A DNA stretch of 64,000 nt from Acidovorax sp. sic0104 (GCF_019219095.1 NZ_JAHUWH010000005.1:283255-347254); one strand, 5' to 3'; counted from the first letter of the stretch, positions 26,419 to 35,695 are shown. Numbers and translations: made by a program. Notes: a model not told the origin generated them from the sequence alone.

Positions 26419-27348
26419 TCAGCGGCGCGCGGCGGATGCCGGGCCAGGCGCCGCCGCAGCGGGCGGCGCCGGCCGCAGCACCAGCCACAGCGCGAGCGCG
26501 ATCAGCACGCCGCCGCCCGCGTGGGCCGGCGTGGCCACCTCGCCCAGCACCAGCCAGCCCCAGGCCACGCCGAACAAGGGGATCAGAAAAGTCACCGTGA
26601 GCGCCTTCACCGGCCCCACATCGGCAATGAGCCGGAAGTACAGCACGTAGGCGAACGAGGTGCACAGCAGGCCCAGCGCCAGCATCGCGCCCCAGACCAC
26701 AGGGCCCGCCGAGAGCCAGGCCGCCACGGGCTGGTGCGCGGCCTCCCACGCGGCGAACGGCGCGAGCGCCAGCACGGCGCCCCACTGGCTGCCCAGCGCG
26801 ACCAGGCGGCTGTCGAGCCCGCCGCGCTGGGTGATCCACCGCCGCGTGAGAAAACCGGCCAGCCCGTAGCAGGCCGTGGCCACCAGGCAGGCGGCGATCC
26901 CGCCGAGCACCGGCGCAGTGAGTGCCACGGGCCCGGCCTGCGCCAGTACCGCCACCCCTGCCATGCCCAGCAGCACGCCCCCCACGCGCAGCGGCGTGAT
27001 GCGCTCGCCGAATGCCAACGCACCGATCAGCACACCCATGAGCGGCGTGGTCGCATTCAGGATGGCGCTGTAGCCCGCCGGCAGCACGCGGGCGGCCAGT
27101 GCGAACATCAAGAACGGAATGGCCGAGTTGATGGCACCCAGTACCAGCGCAGCGCCGAGCTTGCCCTGGAACGCCGGCCGCAGCCGCACCACCGCCAGCA
27201 ACGCGAGCAACCCCGCCGCGCCCAGCACCACGCGGCCGAATGCGGTGGGCACGGCCCCCCACACCGGCGCGGCGATGCGCATGAAGAGAAAGCTGCCTCC
27301 CCACAGGGCGGCGAGGGCAAGAAGGCGGAGCAGGCTCGGGAGGTTCAT
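26419..27348 (-). CDS. EamA/DMT-family permease
   Basis: The 309-residue protein has ten predicted membrane helices in two EamA halves. The first begins LALAALWGGSFLFMRIA and the second about residue 145. Typical marks are NATTPLMGVLIGALAFGERI and PLFGVAWGWLVLGE, the acidic-loop motifs of drug/metabolite exporters. The substrate is unknown. It is divergent from a GcvA-like LysR gene with an 86-base spacer, so it is a likely regulatory target. The start at MNLPSL is used because the extra ten residues upstream are polar and lack a ribosome binding site. Confidence 0.9.
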   Translation of the reverse strand: MNLPSLLRLLALAALWGGSFLFMRIAAPVWGAVPTAFGRVVLGAAGLLALLAVVRLRPAFQGKLGAALVLGAINSAIPFLMFALAARVLPAGYSAILNATTPLMGVLIGALAFGERITPLRVGGVLLGMAGVAVLAQAGPVALTAPVLGGIAACLVATACYGLAGFLTRRWITQRGGLDSRLVALGSQWGAVLALAPFAAWEAAHQPVAAWLSAGPVVWGAMLALGLLCTSFAYVLYFRLIADVGPVKALTVTFLIPLFGVAWGWLVLGEVATPAHAGGGVLIALALWLVLRPAPPAAAAPGPASAARR

Positions 27349-27434
27349 GCCATGATCTTCGGGGCAGCAGGCAGCCACGGCAAACCATTTATCCTCTACA
27401 GCCGTTTAGCTGAGCTATACAGCGCCCCACCACC

Positions 27435-28313
27435 ATGCGCCTGCCGCCTCTCATCGCCGTCCGCTTCTTCGAGGCCACCGCACGCCATGCCAGCGTGCGG
27501 CGCGCGGCCCAGGAGCTGCACGTCACGCCCGGTGCCGTGTCGCAGCAGGTGCGCAAGCTGGAGGAGTTCCTCGGGTGCGCGCTGTTCGAGCGGCAGGCGC
27601 GGGGCCTGGCGCTCACGGCCGCCGGGCGCGACTACCAGCGGGCATGCGCCGAGGGCCTTGCCGTGATCGGCCACGCCACCTCGCGCATCGCTTCGACGAA
27701 CCGGCGCCAGGTGGTGCTGGTGAGCTGCACGCCGGGCTTTGCCGTGCAATGGCTCGTGCCGCGCCTGCACGGATTCTTGCAGCAACACCCTGGCATGGAC
27801 GTGCACGTGGGCAGCACCAACCGCGCGGTGGACCTGGCGGCCGAGGGCGTGCACTTTGCCGTGCGCCATGGGCAGGGCATCTACCCCGGCCTGCAGTCGG
27901 AGGTGCTGGTGGCCGACGACCTGGTGCCCGTGTGCAGCCCTCGCCTGCTGGCGCCGCGCCGCACGGCGCGCGTGGCCGACATCACCAGCGCCCGGCTGCT
28001 GCACGACGAGCACCGCGGCGACTGGCGCCTGTGGTGCGAAGCACATGGCGCAGCAGGCTTGGACTGCGAGGACGGCATTGTGTTCGCGCACTCCAACGCC
28101 GCCATCGAAGCCGCCGTGGCGGGGCGCGGCTTTGCGCTGGTGCGGCGCGCGCTGGTGCAGCAGGAGCTTGCCGCGCGCGAGCTGGTGTCCGTGCATTGCA
28201 AGCCCCTGGCCACGCCGCTGGCCTACCACCTGGTGTACCGGCCCGAAGCCTTGATAGACCCTGCACTGCGCTGCTTTCGCGAATGGATCATGGCCCAGCG
28301 CAGCGCCGGCTAG
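27435..28313 (+). CDS. LysR-family regulator, GcvA-like
   Basis: The 292-residue protein begins MRLPPLIAVRFFEATARHAS, with the helix-turn-helix RRAAQELHVTPGAVSQQVRKLE, written here in two pieces (RRAAQELHVT, PGAVSQQVRKLE). This is the GcvA-type form of the domain. The ligand domain keeps the VDLAAEGVHFAVRHGQG segment of the GcvA group. It is divergent from the EamA permease; the 86-base spacer contains TAGC-TGA-GCTA at 27407-27417, a LysR-like half-palindrome. It probably controls the permease. The inducer cannot be told from the sequence. Confidence 0.9.
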   Translation: MRLPPLIAVRFFEATARHASVRRAAQELHVTPGAVSQQVRKLEEFLGCALFERQARGLALTAAGRDYQRACAEGLAVIGHATSRIASTNRRQVVLVSCTPGFAVQWLVPRLHGFLQQHPGMDVHVGSTNRAVDLAAEGVHFAVRHGQGIYPGLQSEVLVADDLVPVCSPRLLAPRRTARVADITSARLLHDEHRGDWRLWCEAHGAAGLDCEDGIVFAHSNAAIEAAVAGRGFALVRRALVQQELAARELVSVHCKPLATPLAYHLVYRPEALIDPALRCFREWIMAQRSAG

Positions 28314-28356
28314 GCGCTGCGTCGGCACCTCGTGACCACCTTGTGACCGCCGGGGC

Positions 28357-28860
28357 TCAGAGCCCGCGCACCATGTACACCGCGCCCTCGCCATAGCTTG
28401 CCAGCCGATCGCGCTGCGCGGCGTCGGCCAGCGGCTGCACCGCATAGCCCTGGCGCTCCCAGTAGCCCTGCGAGCCCTGCACCGACACCAGCGCGGTGTG
28501 CCGCAGGCCCTGGGCCCGAGCCGCGTTCCACATCGGCTGCAGCAGTGCGCGCGCCAGGCCCTGGCCTGCGCAAACAGGCAACACAGCCATGTCGTGCAGG
28601 TAAAGGGTGTCGGGGTGCGGCACGGCCTCGAAGTCGCCGTGCAGGGGCGTCACCTTGTGCCGCACCGACCGGTAGGCGGCCAGGTAGGCGCAGACCGTGC
28701 CCGCGCGCTCCAGCACCAGCGAGCAATTGGCGGGGCTGGCCAGGCGCCGGGCGAAGACATCGCCGCTTTCCACGAAGCCTTCTCCATAGCAGGCCAGCTG
28801 CACCGCCAGCAGGCCGGGCAGGTCGGCGGTGGCCAGGGGGCGGACAGTCGGCGTCGTCAT
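28357..28860 (-). CDS. GNAT-family N-acetyltransferase
   Basis: The 167-residue protein has the GNAT fold signature: strand TLYLHDMAVLPVCAG, the acetyl-CoA pyrophosphate loop QGLARAL (a form of Q/RxxGxG/A) at about residues 109-117, and a C-terminal SQGYWERQGY motif, where the Tyr usually lies near the CoA thiol. The substrate is unknown. The ATG at 28860 fits the family start; a 12-residue upstream extension has no support. It is 48 bases downstream of ribE on the same strand. Confidence 0.85.
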   Translation of the reverse strand: MTTPTVRPLATADLPGLLAVQLACYGEGFVESGDVFARRLASPANCSLVLERAGTVCAYLAAYRSVRHKVTPLHGDFEAVPHPDTLYLHDMAVLPVCAGQGLARALLQPMWNAARAQGLRHTALVSVQGSQGYWERQGYAVQPLADAAQRDRLASYGEGAVYMVRGL

Positions 28861-28908
28861 GGGGTCTTCAGACAGGGGCGCCGCAGCCGAACGCACTGCA
28901 CCGGTCTT

Positions 28909-29613
28909 TCAATGCGGCAGCACGGGGGCCTGCACGAAGTCGTCGAGCGACAGACCCTTTTCTTTCAGCAGGGCTTCCAGCACGGGCTGCAGCCGGCCCA
29001 GGCTTTCCTGCACGGCCTCGCGCACGGTGTCCACCACCACCTGGGTGCTGCGCTCGATCTCGATGTTGAGCGCGTCGCCCTCGCGCTTGCCCTCGAACAC
29101 GGTGGCGCGGCGCGTCTCGGGGATCAGCCACACCTCGAACCAGCCTTCCTGCCGGTTCACCTCGGCCACCGTGAGGCTGGCGCCGTGGATGGCGATGTAG
29201 CCCTTGGCGAACACATAGCGGCGGAACGCCTCGGGCACGGCCACGCGCCACACCAGATTGTTGTCGAACTCGCGGCGCTGCACCAGCGTGCCGGTGAAGT
29301 CCACATGGCCCGACAGCGGGTGCCCGCCGATCTCGGCCCCGTCCTTGGCCGCGCGCTCCACGTTCACGCGGTCGCCCTGCGCGTAGCTGCCCAGCGTGGT
29401 GATGTTCAGGCTCTGCAGCATCACGTCGAAGTTGGCCTGCGTGGGCGACAGGATCTCGGTCACCGTGAGGCACACGCCGTCGGTGGAGACGCTGGCGCCG
29501 ATCGCCAGGTCCTGGCAGAAGCCTTGGGGAAAGTCGAGCGTGAAGGTGCGCAGGCCTGCGCGGTCGTGGATGGCGGCAATGCCTGCCGTGGCCTGGACGA
29601 TGCCTGTGAACAT
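28909..29613 (-). CDS. ribE: Riboflavin synthase, alpha chain
   Basis: The enzyme dismutates two 6,7-dimethyl-8-ribityllumazines to riboflavin. The 234-residue protein starts MFTGIVQA and consists of two lumazine-binding barrels. The first has GASVSTDGVCLTV and GGHPLSGHVD, the second KGYIAIHGASLTVAEV and LIPETRRATVF. The sequence is of the E. coli RibC type (213 residues) with a C-terminal tail about 20 residues longer. No other riboflavin gene is nearby and I find no FMN riboswitch upstream, so this copy stands apart from a rib operon. Confidence 0.92.
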   Translation of the reverse strand: MFTGIVQATAGIAAIHDRAGLRTFTLDFPQGFCQDLAIGASVSTDGVCLTVTEILSPTQANFDVMLQSLNITTLGSYAQGDRVNVERAAKDGAEIGGHPLSGHVDFTGTLVQRREFDNNLVWRVAVPEAFRRYVFAKGYIAIHGASLTVAEVNRQEGWFEVWLIPETRRATVFEGKREGDALNIEIERSTQVVVDTVREAVQESLGRLQPVLEALLKEKGLSLDDFVQAPVLPH

Positions 29614-29790
29614 GGTGGGAATTGTGGTGGGCGAGTTCGGGCCGTAGAAGCCCCGTACTGTCGGTGAATTCAGCCTATTTTGCCAGCCACCTTGGTCGTA
29701 CCATCTGAGCCCCCCAAAACCTCCGGCACCACGCCGTCGCAGACCACTGTACGGCCCACTGCGGCTGCACGCGCCGGGGAGTTCAGCGAG

Positions 29791-30693
29791 CTAGTCTCGC
29801 AGCCGTTCGGCAACAAACTGGCGAAACAAGCTCATTGAGGGCGCCTCGGTGCGGCCCAGCAGCGTGACAAACGCAAAGCGAGCTCCAATCGTCAGCGTAG
29901 GCGCGCTGACCAATTCCTCAAGCTCTCCCGATTCGATATGGGCGCGAGCAGCAGCGCGGATGCCGAAGTAGATGGCATTCGACGCCTTCACCGCTTCAAT
30001 GAGGCTGGCAATGTCGTCGCAGCGCAGGCTCACGGCTTGCAGGGGATTGGCCCGGGGACCGAAGAGGTCGACCAACAGCCGCGCCACCTCCACGCTCAGA
30101 GGCGTGGAGGCGATGGGAAAGTTCAGCATTTCATCGAACGACACGGGCCTGCCCGCTTGCAGCAACGGATGTCCGCTGCGACAGACGAAAGCGGTTTGCA
30201 TTTCAGTGAGGTTCTCGATCAAAAGGTCAGGGGCGGGCTCAATGCGCCGAACATCGATGACGAGCGCATCAAGCGTGCGCTGGCGCAGCTGTATCAATTG
30301 CAGCTCGGTAGCCCCGGGTGACACACTGACCTGCACGTTCGGATGCTTCAACGCCATGTAGGCCAGGAAGGGGGTCATCAGCATGACTCCCGGGCCGGAA
30401 CCCAGGCCCACGCGGATGACACCCAGATCGCCCAGTTTGAGCAATTCAGCACTGCGGCGCAATTCGGCGGCCTCAAACACCATGCGTCGGGCCCGCGCTG
30501 CCACGGCCTGCCCCAAGGGGGTGAGTTCATTGCGTTTGCCGGTGCGCTCGATCAGGCGCGCGCCCAAGTCTTCTTCCAGGGACTGGATGCTGCGGCTGAG
30601 CGCCGACTGTGTCAGGTGCTGCTGCTCGGCCGCACGGCTGAACGAACCGGTCTCAGCGACGGCCAGCAGATGCTCAAGGTGTCTCAGGTTCAT
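29791..30693 (-). CDS. LysR-family regulator, divergent from a Bug receptor
   Basis: The 300-residue protein begins MNLRHLEHLLAVAETGSFS, with a typical LysR helix-turn-helix at about residues 18-45 (AEQQHLTQSALSRSIQSLE) and a ligand domain from residue 93. Codons end in A or T more often than in neighbouring genes. It is divergent from the Bug gene at 31188 and probably regulates it. TGAATATTCA, a perfect palindrome at 30717-30726, lies 24 bases upstream of the start codon and may be its own operator. Confidence 0.9.
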   Translation of the reverse strand: MNLRHLEHLLAVAETGSFSRAAEQQHLTQSALSRSIQSLEEDLGARLIERTGKRNELTPLGQAVAARARRMVFEAAELRRSAELLKLGDLGVIRVGLGSGPGVMLMTPFLAYMALKHPNVQVSVSPGATELQLIQLRQRTLDALVIDVRRIEPAPDLLIENLTEMQTAFVCRSGHPLLQAGRPVSFDEMLNFPIASTPLSVEVARLLVDLFGPRANPLQAVSLRCDDIASLIEAVKASNAIYFGIRAAARAHIESGELEELVSAPTLTIGARFAFVTLLGRTEAPSMSLFRQFVAERLRD

Positions 30694-31187
30694 GGTCTCA
30701 GTGCGGCAAATGACTATGAATATTCACCGGGAATCCCACACATGTTTTCACGCATGGCTTCCGACCTCAGCAACTTTCGGACCTGGCCCCACAAGGCACG
30801 CCTTGCGCACGCAGACTGGTTCAAGCCGCCGATGGGCAAGCAACACCTTGACTTGTGCGCCAAATATCGAATTCAGCATATCGGTACTCATAAACAGGGG
30901 GCATCCACAAGAACATGCCGAACGCTTCGGACATTCTGGGAGGGGGCTTGTGCCAGCCCTGTGGCACGGCAGCCCGTCCGGACATACGGGATTGCGATGG
31001 TGGCCCCTGGGCGATTGCTGCCCCACGCCTGGACCCGTCATGGGGTTCAACCCATCGCCTTGGCGAGCTGCCATCCCGATGAGTCGAATGAATACGAATT
31101 ACGAATATTACGCATTGGACACATTATTTTGGGGTGCCTAGCATTCGTGGCGTGCAGTCCCAAAGCCTCAATAAGGAGTAGCCCTTT
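30694..31187. promoter_or_regulatory. 494-base spacer between divergent LysR and Bug genes
   Basis: No gene is supported: open frames on both strands have no ribosome binding site and no recognisable motif. The palindrome TGAATATTCA lies at 30717-30726 near the LysR start. An AT-rich patch at about 31085-31135 with repeated TACGAATTACGAATAT-like words is the best candidate for promoter and operator of the Bug gene. The spacer is unusually long for a LysR/target pair and its base composition is lower in GC than the flanks. Confidence 0.45.
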
Positions 31188-32168
31188 ATGACAGCCTTCA
31201 AGAAGATGACGACGTTCATGGTCGGTCTTTTGCTTGCCGCGAGCGCGGCGATGGCCCAGAACTTCCCGTCCAAACCGATCAGCCTGATGGTGCCTTATCC
31301 TGCCGGAGGACCCTCAGACGCGCTCGCACGCGTCTTGAATGTTCCGCTTGGCAAAGAGCTTGGCCAGCAAGTGATGATCGAAAATCTGGGAGGCACCAGC
31401 GGTGCGATTGCCGCGCAGAAGGTTCTGGCAGCACCGGCGGACGGCTACTATCTTTTTCAGGGGACGGCCAACGAGGTGATCCTCTCGCCAATGGCCAATG
31501 CTGCGGTGAAACTGAAGACCGAGGACTTCCGCCTCGTGCATCCGGTGGCTGACATGGTGATGGTGTTCGTCGCCCGCAAGGACTTGCCAGCCAACAGCGT
31601 CGACGAATTGATCGCGCTGGCTCGCAAGTCGGGCGACAAACCGCTCACCTATGGCAGCGTGGGCGTCGGCTCGCTGTACCACTTCATCCTTGAGGATGTG
31701 CAGCAGCGCAAGAACATCAGGCTGTCTCACGTGCCCTACAAAGGCAATGCGCCACTGTTGCAGGATCTGGGCGGCGGCCATGTGGATTTTGCCGTCCTGG
31801 TCTACAGCGCAGCGATGGGCGCACTGGCCGATCAGGGGCGGCTGAAGGTGATTGGCCAATTGGGGGCTCAGCGCTCCGAACTCCTGAAGAACGTACCTAC
31901 GGCCAGCGAAGGCAAGGAGCTGAAAGACTTCTCATACAGAATCTGGAGTGGCATCTTGGTGCGCCAGAACACGCCAGAAGAGGTGGTGCGGACTCTGCAC
32001 AAAGCGATTGGAACGACTCTGCAGGATCCGGCAGTCCGCAAACAACTTGCCGAGCAAACCCAGGTGCCGGCAGCTCCCATGACGCTGGCCGAGTCGGCCA
32101 AGTACTTTGAGGCCGAGACCGCCCGGTACCGCGGTCTGGCCAAAGCGATCAACTTGCAACCGCAGTGA
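31188..32168 (+). CDS. Bug/TctC-family tripartite tricarboxylate receptor
   Basis: The 326-residue protein has a signal peptide of 23 residues (cleavage AMA-QN), then FPSKPISLMVPYPAGGPSDALAR, VMIENLGGTSGAIAAQKVL and HVPYKGNAPLLQDLGGG, all classic Bug motifs. AAGGAG at 31173-31178 is nine bases before the ATG. It is the third Bug receptor in the window and the only one of the three beside a dedicated divergent LysR regulator. No transporter, enzyme or TctAB pair accompanies it. The ligand is unknown; a carboxylate is expected from the family. Confidence 0.92.
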   Translation: MTAFKKMTTFMVGLLLAASAAMAQNFPSKPISLMVPYPAGGPSDALARVLNVPLGKELGQQVMIENLGGTSGAIAAQKVLAAPADGYYLFQGTANEVILSPMANAAVKLKTEDFRLVHPVADMVMVFVARKDLPANSVDELIALARKSGDKPLTYGSVGVGSLYHFILEDVQQRKNIRLSHVPYKGNAPLLQDLGGGHVDFAVLVYSAAMGALADQGRLKVIGQLGAQRSELLKNVPTASEGKELKDFSYRIWSGILVRQNTPEEVVRTLHKAIGTTLQDPAVRKQLAEQTQVPAAPMTLAESAKYFEAETARYRGLAKAINLQPQ

Positions 32169-32277
32169 GAATGCTTGGCTTACCGGAGACGAAAGCGAGC
32201 CAGGCGAATCAGGTGCGCCGTATGGGCAGGGCCCCCGCTACAGAGAGATGTCTCTTTGCGGATGGACGAGCGGGGCA

Positions 32278-33636
32278 TCAACGCGCTCTCAGCAATTCAC
32301 CTGCTTCCAGCAGCACCAGCTCGTTGTCATCGGCCTTGTTGGGCTCGCGGCTGCTGCTGAAAGGCAGATTGTTGTCGTTGCCCACCACGATGTGCGTGCC
32401 GTCCACCACGTCCACGTTCTCGATGGTGAAGAACGGGAAGGTGAGCACGCCGTTGTTCAGCGGCTTCTTCGACAAACGCTTCGGGTCCTGGATGTTCATG
32501 AGGTCGATGTAGCCCACCTTGCGGATCTCGCCGCTCACGTTCGCATCGCTCATCTCGATCTTGTAGACGCGCTTGAACTTGGCAAGGTCGTGGAAGCAGT
32601 CGGTGCGCTTTTGGCCTTCGGGGCAGGCCTTGTCGGCCGTGCCTTCGCCGTTGTCGCGCTCGATGATGAGACCCGTGTTGCCGTCGATCATGTTGAAGTC
32701 GCCGATGGCGTGGTGATTGGCGTCCAGCACGTACTTCCAGTGGCGGCCCGTCCACTGCTCGCTCTTCACGTCGAACTCCAGCACACGCAGGTACTGCTTG
32801 CCGCCCACGTTCTCATACGCCTTGGCCTCTTCGTTCCACAAGGCGCCTTCGAGCAACGCGTAGAGCTTGCTGCCGTCCTTGGACGATGCCATGCCTTCGT
32901 AGCCCTTGGACCGTTTGACCTCGAACGGCGTGGGCTTGGCGTCCGGCGCGCCGGGCATCAGAACGCCGGGGGCGTCGGGCGAGCGCACGACCTTGCCGTC
33001 GACCTTGGTTTCGAACACGCCCAGCACCTTGCCGTTGAGGTCGGCCTTGATGAGGAAGGGGCCGAACTCGTCGCCGATCCACAGGGCGCCACCGGCGAAC
33101 TGGAAGCTCTCGGGGTCGAAGTCGGCGCCGGTCAGGTAGCGCTGGTCCGTGCCTTCGTGCGTGATGCGAAACGGCACCTTCTTGTCGGGGTCGTGCAGGA
33201 AGACGGTCTTGTGGCGCTTGAACTCGCCGCTCTTGAAGTCCACCGTGTAGTGGTTCAGGTACAGCATGAAGTCGGCCGAGTTGGCCTTGGCGCCGGCGCC
33301 GTTGTCGGTAAGGATCCAGAACGAACCGTCGGCCATGCGCTTGATGCCCGAGTGGCCCTGGACGGGCTGCCCCTTGAAGGGCAGCGAAACGCCGGTATCA
33401 CGCCCGCCCGACTGGCCCATCACCGAGCCGATGGCCTCGACGCGGCGGGGGGTGGTGAATTTGCCGCTGACCTGCAGGTCTTGTGGTGCGTCCTTGGGCG
33501 CCGCGATCACGGTGAGGGCCGGCAGCAGGGCGTGGCCCGCGAGGGTGGCGGGGTAGGCCTGCTGGGCGATGGCAGGAGAAGAAACGGCGGCGCAGGCCAG
33601 CGCGGCGCAGGCGGCCAGGGCAGAGAATCGGGACAT
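32278..33636 (-). CDS. Secreted esterase-like/phytase-like family protein
   Basis: The 452-residue protein has a signal peptide (cleavage near AIA-QQ, residue 24). The body matches the 'esterase-like activity of phytase' family (PF13449), a beta-propeller fold. Visible marks are GHSGIKRMADGSFWILTDNG, DPESFQFAGGALWIGDEFGP, FEVKRSKGYEGMASSKDG, FNMIDGNTGLIIERDNG and, near the end, FPFFTIENVDVVDGTHIVVGNDNNLPFS. Acidic residues in these motifs probably bind calcium. Substrate and reaction are not established for close homologues. The start MSRFSAL gives the signal peptide; no good ribosome binding site is visible. It may belong to the following minus-strand run or be separate. Confidence 0.82.
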   Translation of the reverse strand: MSRFSALAACAALACAAVSSPAIAQQAYPATLAGHALLPALTVIAAPKDAPQDLQVSGKFTTPRRVEAIGSVMGQSGGRDTGVSLPFKGQPVQGHSGIKRMADGSFWILTDNGAGAKANSADFMLYLNHYTVDFKSGEFKRHKTVFLHDPDKKVPFRITHEGTDQRYLTGADFDPESFQFAGGALWIGDEFGPFLIKADLNGKVLGVFETKVDGKVVRSPDAPGVLMPGAPDAKPTPFEVKRSKGYEGMASSKDGSKLYALLEGALWNEEAKAYENVGGKQYLRVLEFDVKSEQWTGRHWKYVLDANHHAIGDFNMIDGNTGLIIERDNGEGTADKACPEGQKRTDCFHDLAKFKRVYKIEMSDANVSGEIRKVGYIDLMNIQDPKRLSKKPLNNGVLTFPFFTIENVDVVDGTHIVVGNDNNLPFSSSREPNKADDNELVLLEAGELLRAR

Positions 33637-33731
33637 GGTGGCTATTGGCAACAGAGTAAAGCAGCCACGATGCCGCCGGCGCATGACGGGGCTGTGACGG
33701 CCACGACGCTGGCGCGGCGCTCAGAGCGTCC

Positions 33732-33754
33732 AGATAGCTATTATTTTTATAGCC
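33732..33754. repeat. Short palindromic element between MATE and phytase-like genes
   Basis: GATAGCTATTATTTTTATAGCCATC, of the same family as 1881-1899 and 41371-41390, with GCTAT and ATAGC arms around an A/T core. On the minus strand it begins 41 bases after the MATE stop codon, in the position of a transcript end. Confidence 0.5.
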
Positions 33755-33794
33755 ATCCGGGGCTTCCCCATCATGCGCAAGCGCGCATTTCCGA

Positions 33795-35171
33795 TCAAAC
33801 CAGCCGGCGCACCGCCTGGCGCCGCCATACGCCATGGAAGTACAGCCCCAGCAACACCATCGCGCACAGGTAGGTGGCAGGGTAGGCCGCCCAGGTGGCG
33901 ACCAGGCCAAACTGGCGGCCCAGCACCCAGCCCAGCGGCACGATGAGGCAGGCCAGGCAGCCCAGCGAGATGAGCGTGGGCACCAGCACCGTGCCGCTGG
34001 CGCGCATGACGCCTGAGTACACACTGGCGTGCCCGAAGAAGAATGCGCCCCACACGGTGATGCCCAGCACGCGAGCGGCAATGTCGATCACCCGCACATC
34101 GGCCACAAACAGGCCCACCACCCAGGGCGCGGTGGCAAACACCAGCACGGCAAGACCGCCCGTGAGCCACAGGTTCATGCGCATACCGGTGCGGGTGACC
34201 GCCCCCAGCTGTTCCCCCTGGCCCGCGCCGATGGCTTGCGCCGCAAACACCGATGACGCCATGGCCACGGCCATGGCCGGGAACAGTACATACGACATGA
34301 CCTGGCTGGCCGCGCCCCAGGCCGCCGTGGCCGCCGAGCCATGGGTGTTGACCAGACTGAGCAGGCCCAGGTCTGCCAGCGAGCCGGTGATGAAGAACAG
34401 CCCGGTGGGCACGCCCAGCCGCACCAGTGTGCGCAGCAGGGCTGCATCAATCCGCAGCTGCGCGGCCAGCGCCCGCGTGGGGGCCAGCACATGGGCACGG
34501 CGCCGCAGGTGCCAGGCCGTGTAGCCCAGCGAGCACAGCGTGGCCAGCAGCAACGCGGCCACGCCACCCAGAATGCCCAGCGCAGGCAGCCCGATGGCGG
34601 GCATGCCCTGGATGAGCAGCGGCGCACACACCAGCGTGACCGACAGCGACACCACCAGCGCACGCAGGGGCGTGACTGTATCGCCCGTGCCGCGCAACAG
34701 CGCGGCCGTGAGCATGGAGCTGAACAGCACGGGGAACAGCACCATCATCCCCCGCGCATAGGCCACCGCTTGCGGCAGCACGTCGGCGGGGGTGCCCAGC
34801 AACAGCATCAGGGGACGCACGGCCACCACCCCCAAGGCGGCCAGCACAAGGCCCAGCAGCACGCCGGTGCACAGCGTGGTGCCCGCCACCGCGTGCAGCC
34901 GCGCATGGTTGCCTGCACCAAAGGCCTGGCCCACCAGGATGGAGGCCCCGTTGCCCAGACCAAAGATGAAAGCGCTCAGCAGCAAGAACATCGGCATGAA
35001 CGATGCCACCGCTGCGAGCGAGCCCGCGCCCAGCAGCCGCCCCACGTAGACGTGGTTCACCGTGCCGGTCAGTGCCTGCAGGATGTTGGTGAGCACCAGC
35101 GGGCCCAGGAAGACAAGGAAGCGGCGGTGGAGCGAAGGCGCCGGGCCGCTGGCATGAAACGGGTCTGTCAT
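33795..35171 (-). CDS. MATE-family multidrug/polyspecific efflux transporter
   Basis: The 458-residue protein has twelve membrane helices. The opening RRFLVFLGPLVLTNILQALTGTVNHVYVGRLLGAGSLAAV and the second-half AWGAASQVMSYVLFPAMAVAMASSVF are the MATE signatures. Such proteins expel cationic or polar compounds in exchange for Na+ or H+. Its start overlaps the stop of the L,D-transpeptidase-like gene as ATGA (35168-35171), so the two are probably translated together. In this context a polyamine-related product is a possible substrate, but that is speculation. Confidence 0.92.
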   Translation of the reverse strand: MTDPFHASGPAPSLHRRFLVFLGPLVLTNILQALTGTVNHVYVGRLLGAGSLAAVASFMPMFLLLSAFIFGLGNGASILVGQAFGAGNHARLHAVAGTTLCTGVLLGLVLAALGVVAVRPLMLLLGTPADVLPQAVAYARGMMVLFPVLFSSMLTAALLRGTGDTVTPLRALVVSLSVTLVCAPLLIQGMPAIGLPALGILGGVAALLLATLCSLGYTAWHLRRRAHVLAPTRALAAQLRIDAALLRTLVRLGVPTGLFFITGSLADLGLLSLVNTHGSAATAAWGAASQVMSYVLFPAMAVAMASSVFAAQAIGAGQGEQLGAVTRTGMRMNLWLTGGLAVLVFATAPWVVGLFVADVRVIDIAARVLGITVWGAFFFGHASVYSGVMRASGTVLVPTLISLGCLACLIVPLGWVLGRQFGLVATWAAYPATYLCAMVLLGLYFHGVWRRQAVRRLV

Positions 35172-35695
35172 GGCTCAGTGCCCTCGGTACACCCTGTGTG
35201 CGGGGGGGCATGGTCGCTGTGGATGTACACCCGCGCCCCCACCGCCACCCGCTCGAAAAGGTCGATCACATCCGCATTGGCCATGCGCACGCAGCCGTGC
35301 GACGCGGCCACACCGAGCGGGGTGCCGTCAGGACAGCCATGGATGTAGATGAAGCGGCGCAGCGTGTCCACCCCGCCACCGCGGTTCACACCGTGCTCGC
35401 AGCCGGTGAGCCACAGGATGCGGGCCAGGATCCAGTCGCGCCCCGGCTGCTGGGCAGCGAGTTCGGGTGAGTAGACCTCGCCCGTGGGCCGGCGCCCCAC
35501 GAACACGGTGCCGCTTGCGCAACCCGCGCCCACCTTGGCGCGCACCCGGTGCATGCCGCGCGGCGTGCAGCCGCTGCCGTGGGTTTCGCCGGCGCCGTTC
35601 AGGGCGGTGGACACGGGGTAGCGGGCCAGCACCTCGTTGCCGGCCAGCAGCGTCAGTTCCTGCCGCCCGATATCGATTTCGATGCGTGTGGACAC
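35168..35695 (-). CDS. L,D-transpeptidase (YkuD)-domain protein lacking a signal peptide
   Basis: The 175-residue protein is almost entirely one YkuD domain. The catalytic motif is intact: H119 in IYIHG, then S132-H133-G134-C135-V-R (SHGCVR), C135 being the nucleophile. The family normally cross-links peptidoglycan or attaches proteins to it in the periplasm. Here the sequence begins MSTRIEIDIGRQELTLL with no signal peptide or membrane anchor, and I see no better start upstream. It may leave the cell by another route, act in the cytoplasm, or have an unrecognised start. It lies 24 bases after the amine oxidase gene and overlaps the MATE gene. Confidence 0.85.
   Translation of the reverse strand: MSTRIEIDIGRQELTLLAGNEVLARYPVSTALNGAGETHGSGCTPRGMHRVRAKVGAGCASGTVFVGRRPTGEVYSPELAAQQPGRDWILARILWLTGCEHGVNRGGGVDTLRRFIYIHGCPDGTPLGVAASHGCVRMANADVIDLFERVAVGARVYIHSDHAPPHTGCTEGTEP

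Noticed and set aside
29614..29790. Possible FMN riboswitch upstream of ribE
   Set aside because: The conserved RFN helices and the characteristic purine-rich segments are not visible in this 177-base spacer.
30748..31074. Minus-strand frame of 108 codons in the LysR/Bug spacer, possible gene remnant
   Set aside because: No recognisable family, no ribosome binding site and no homologous segment in neighbouring genes.
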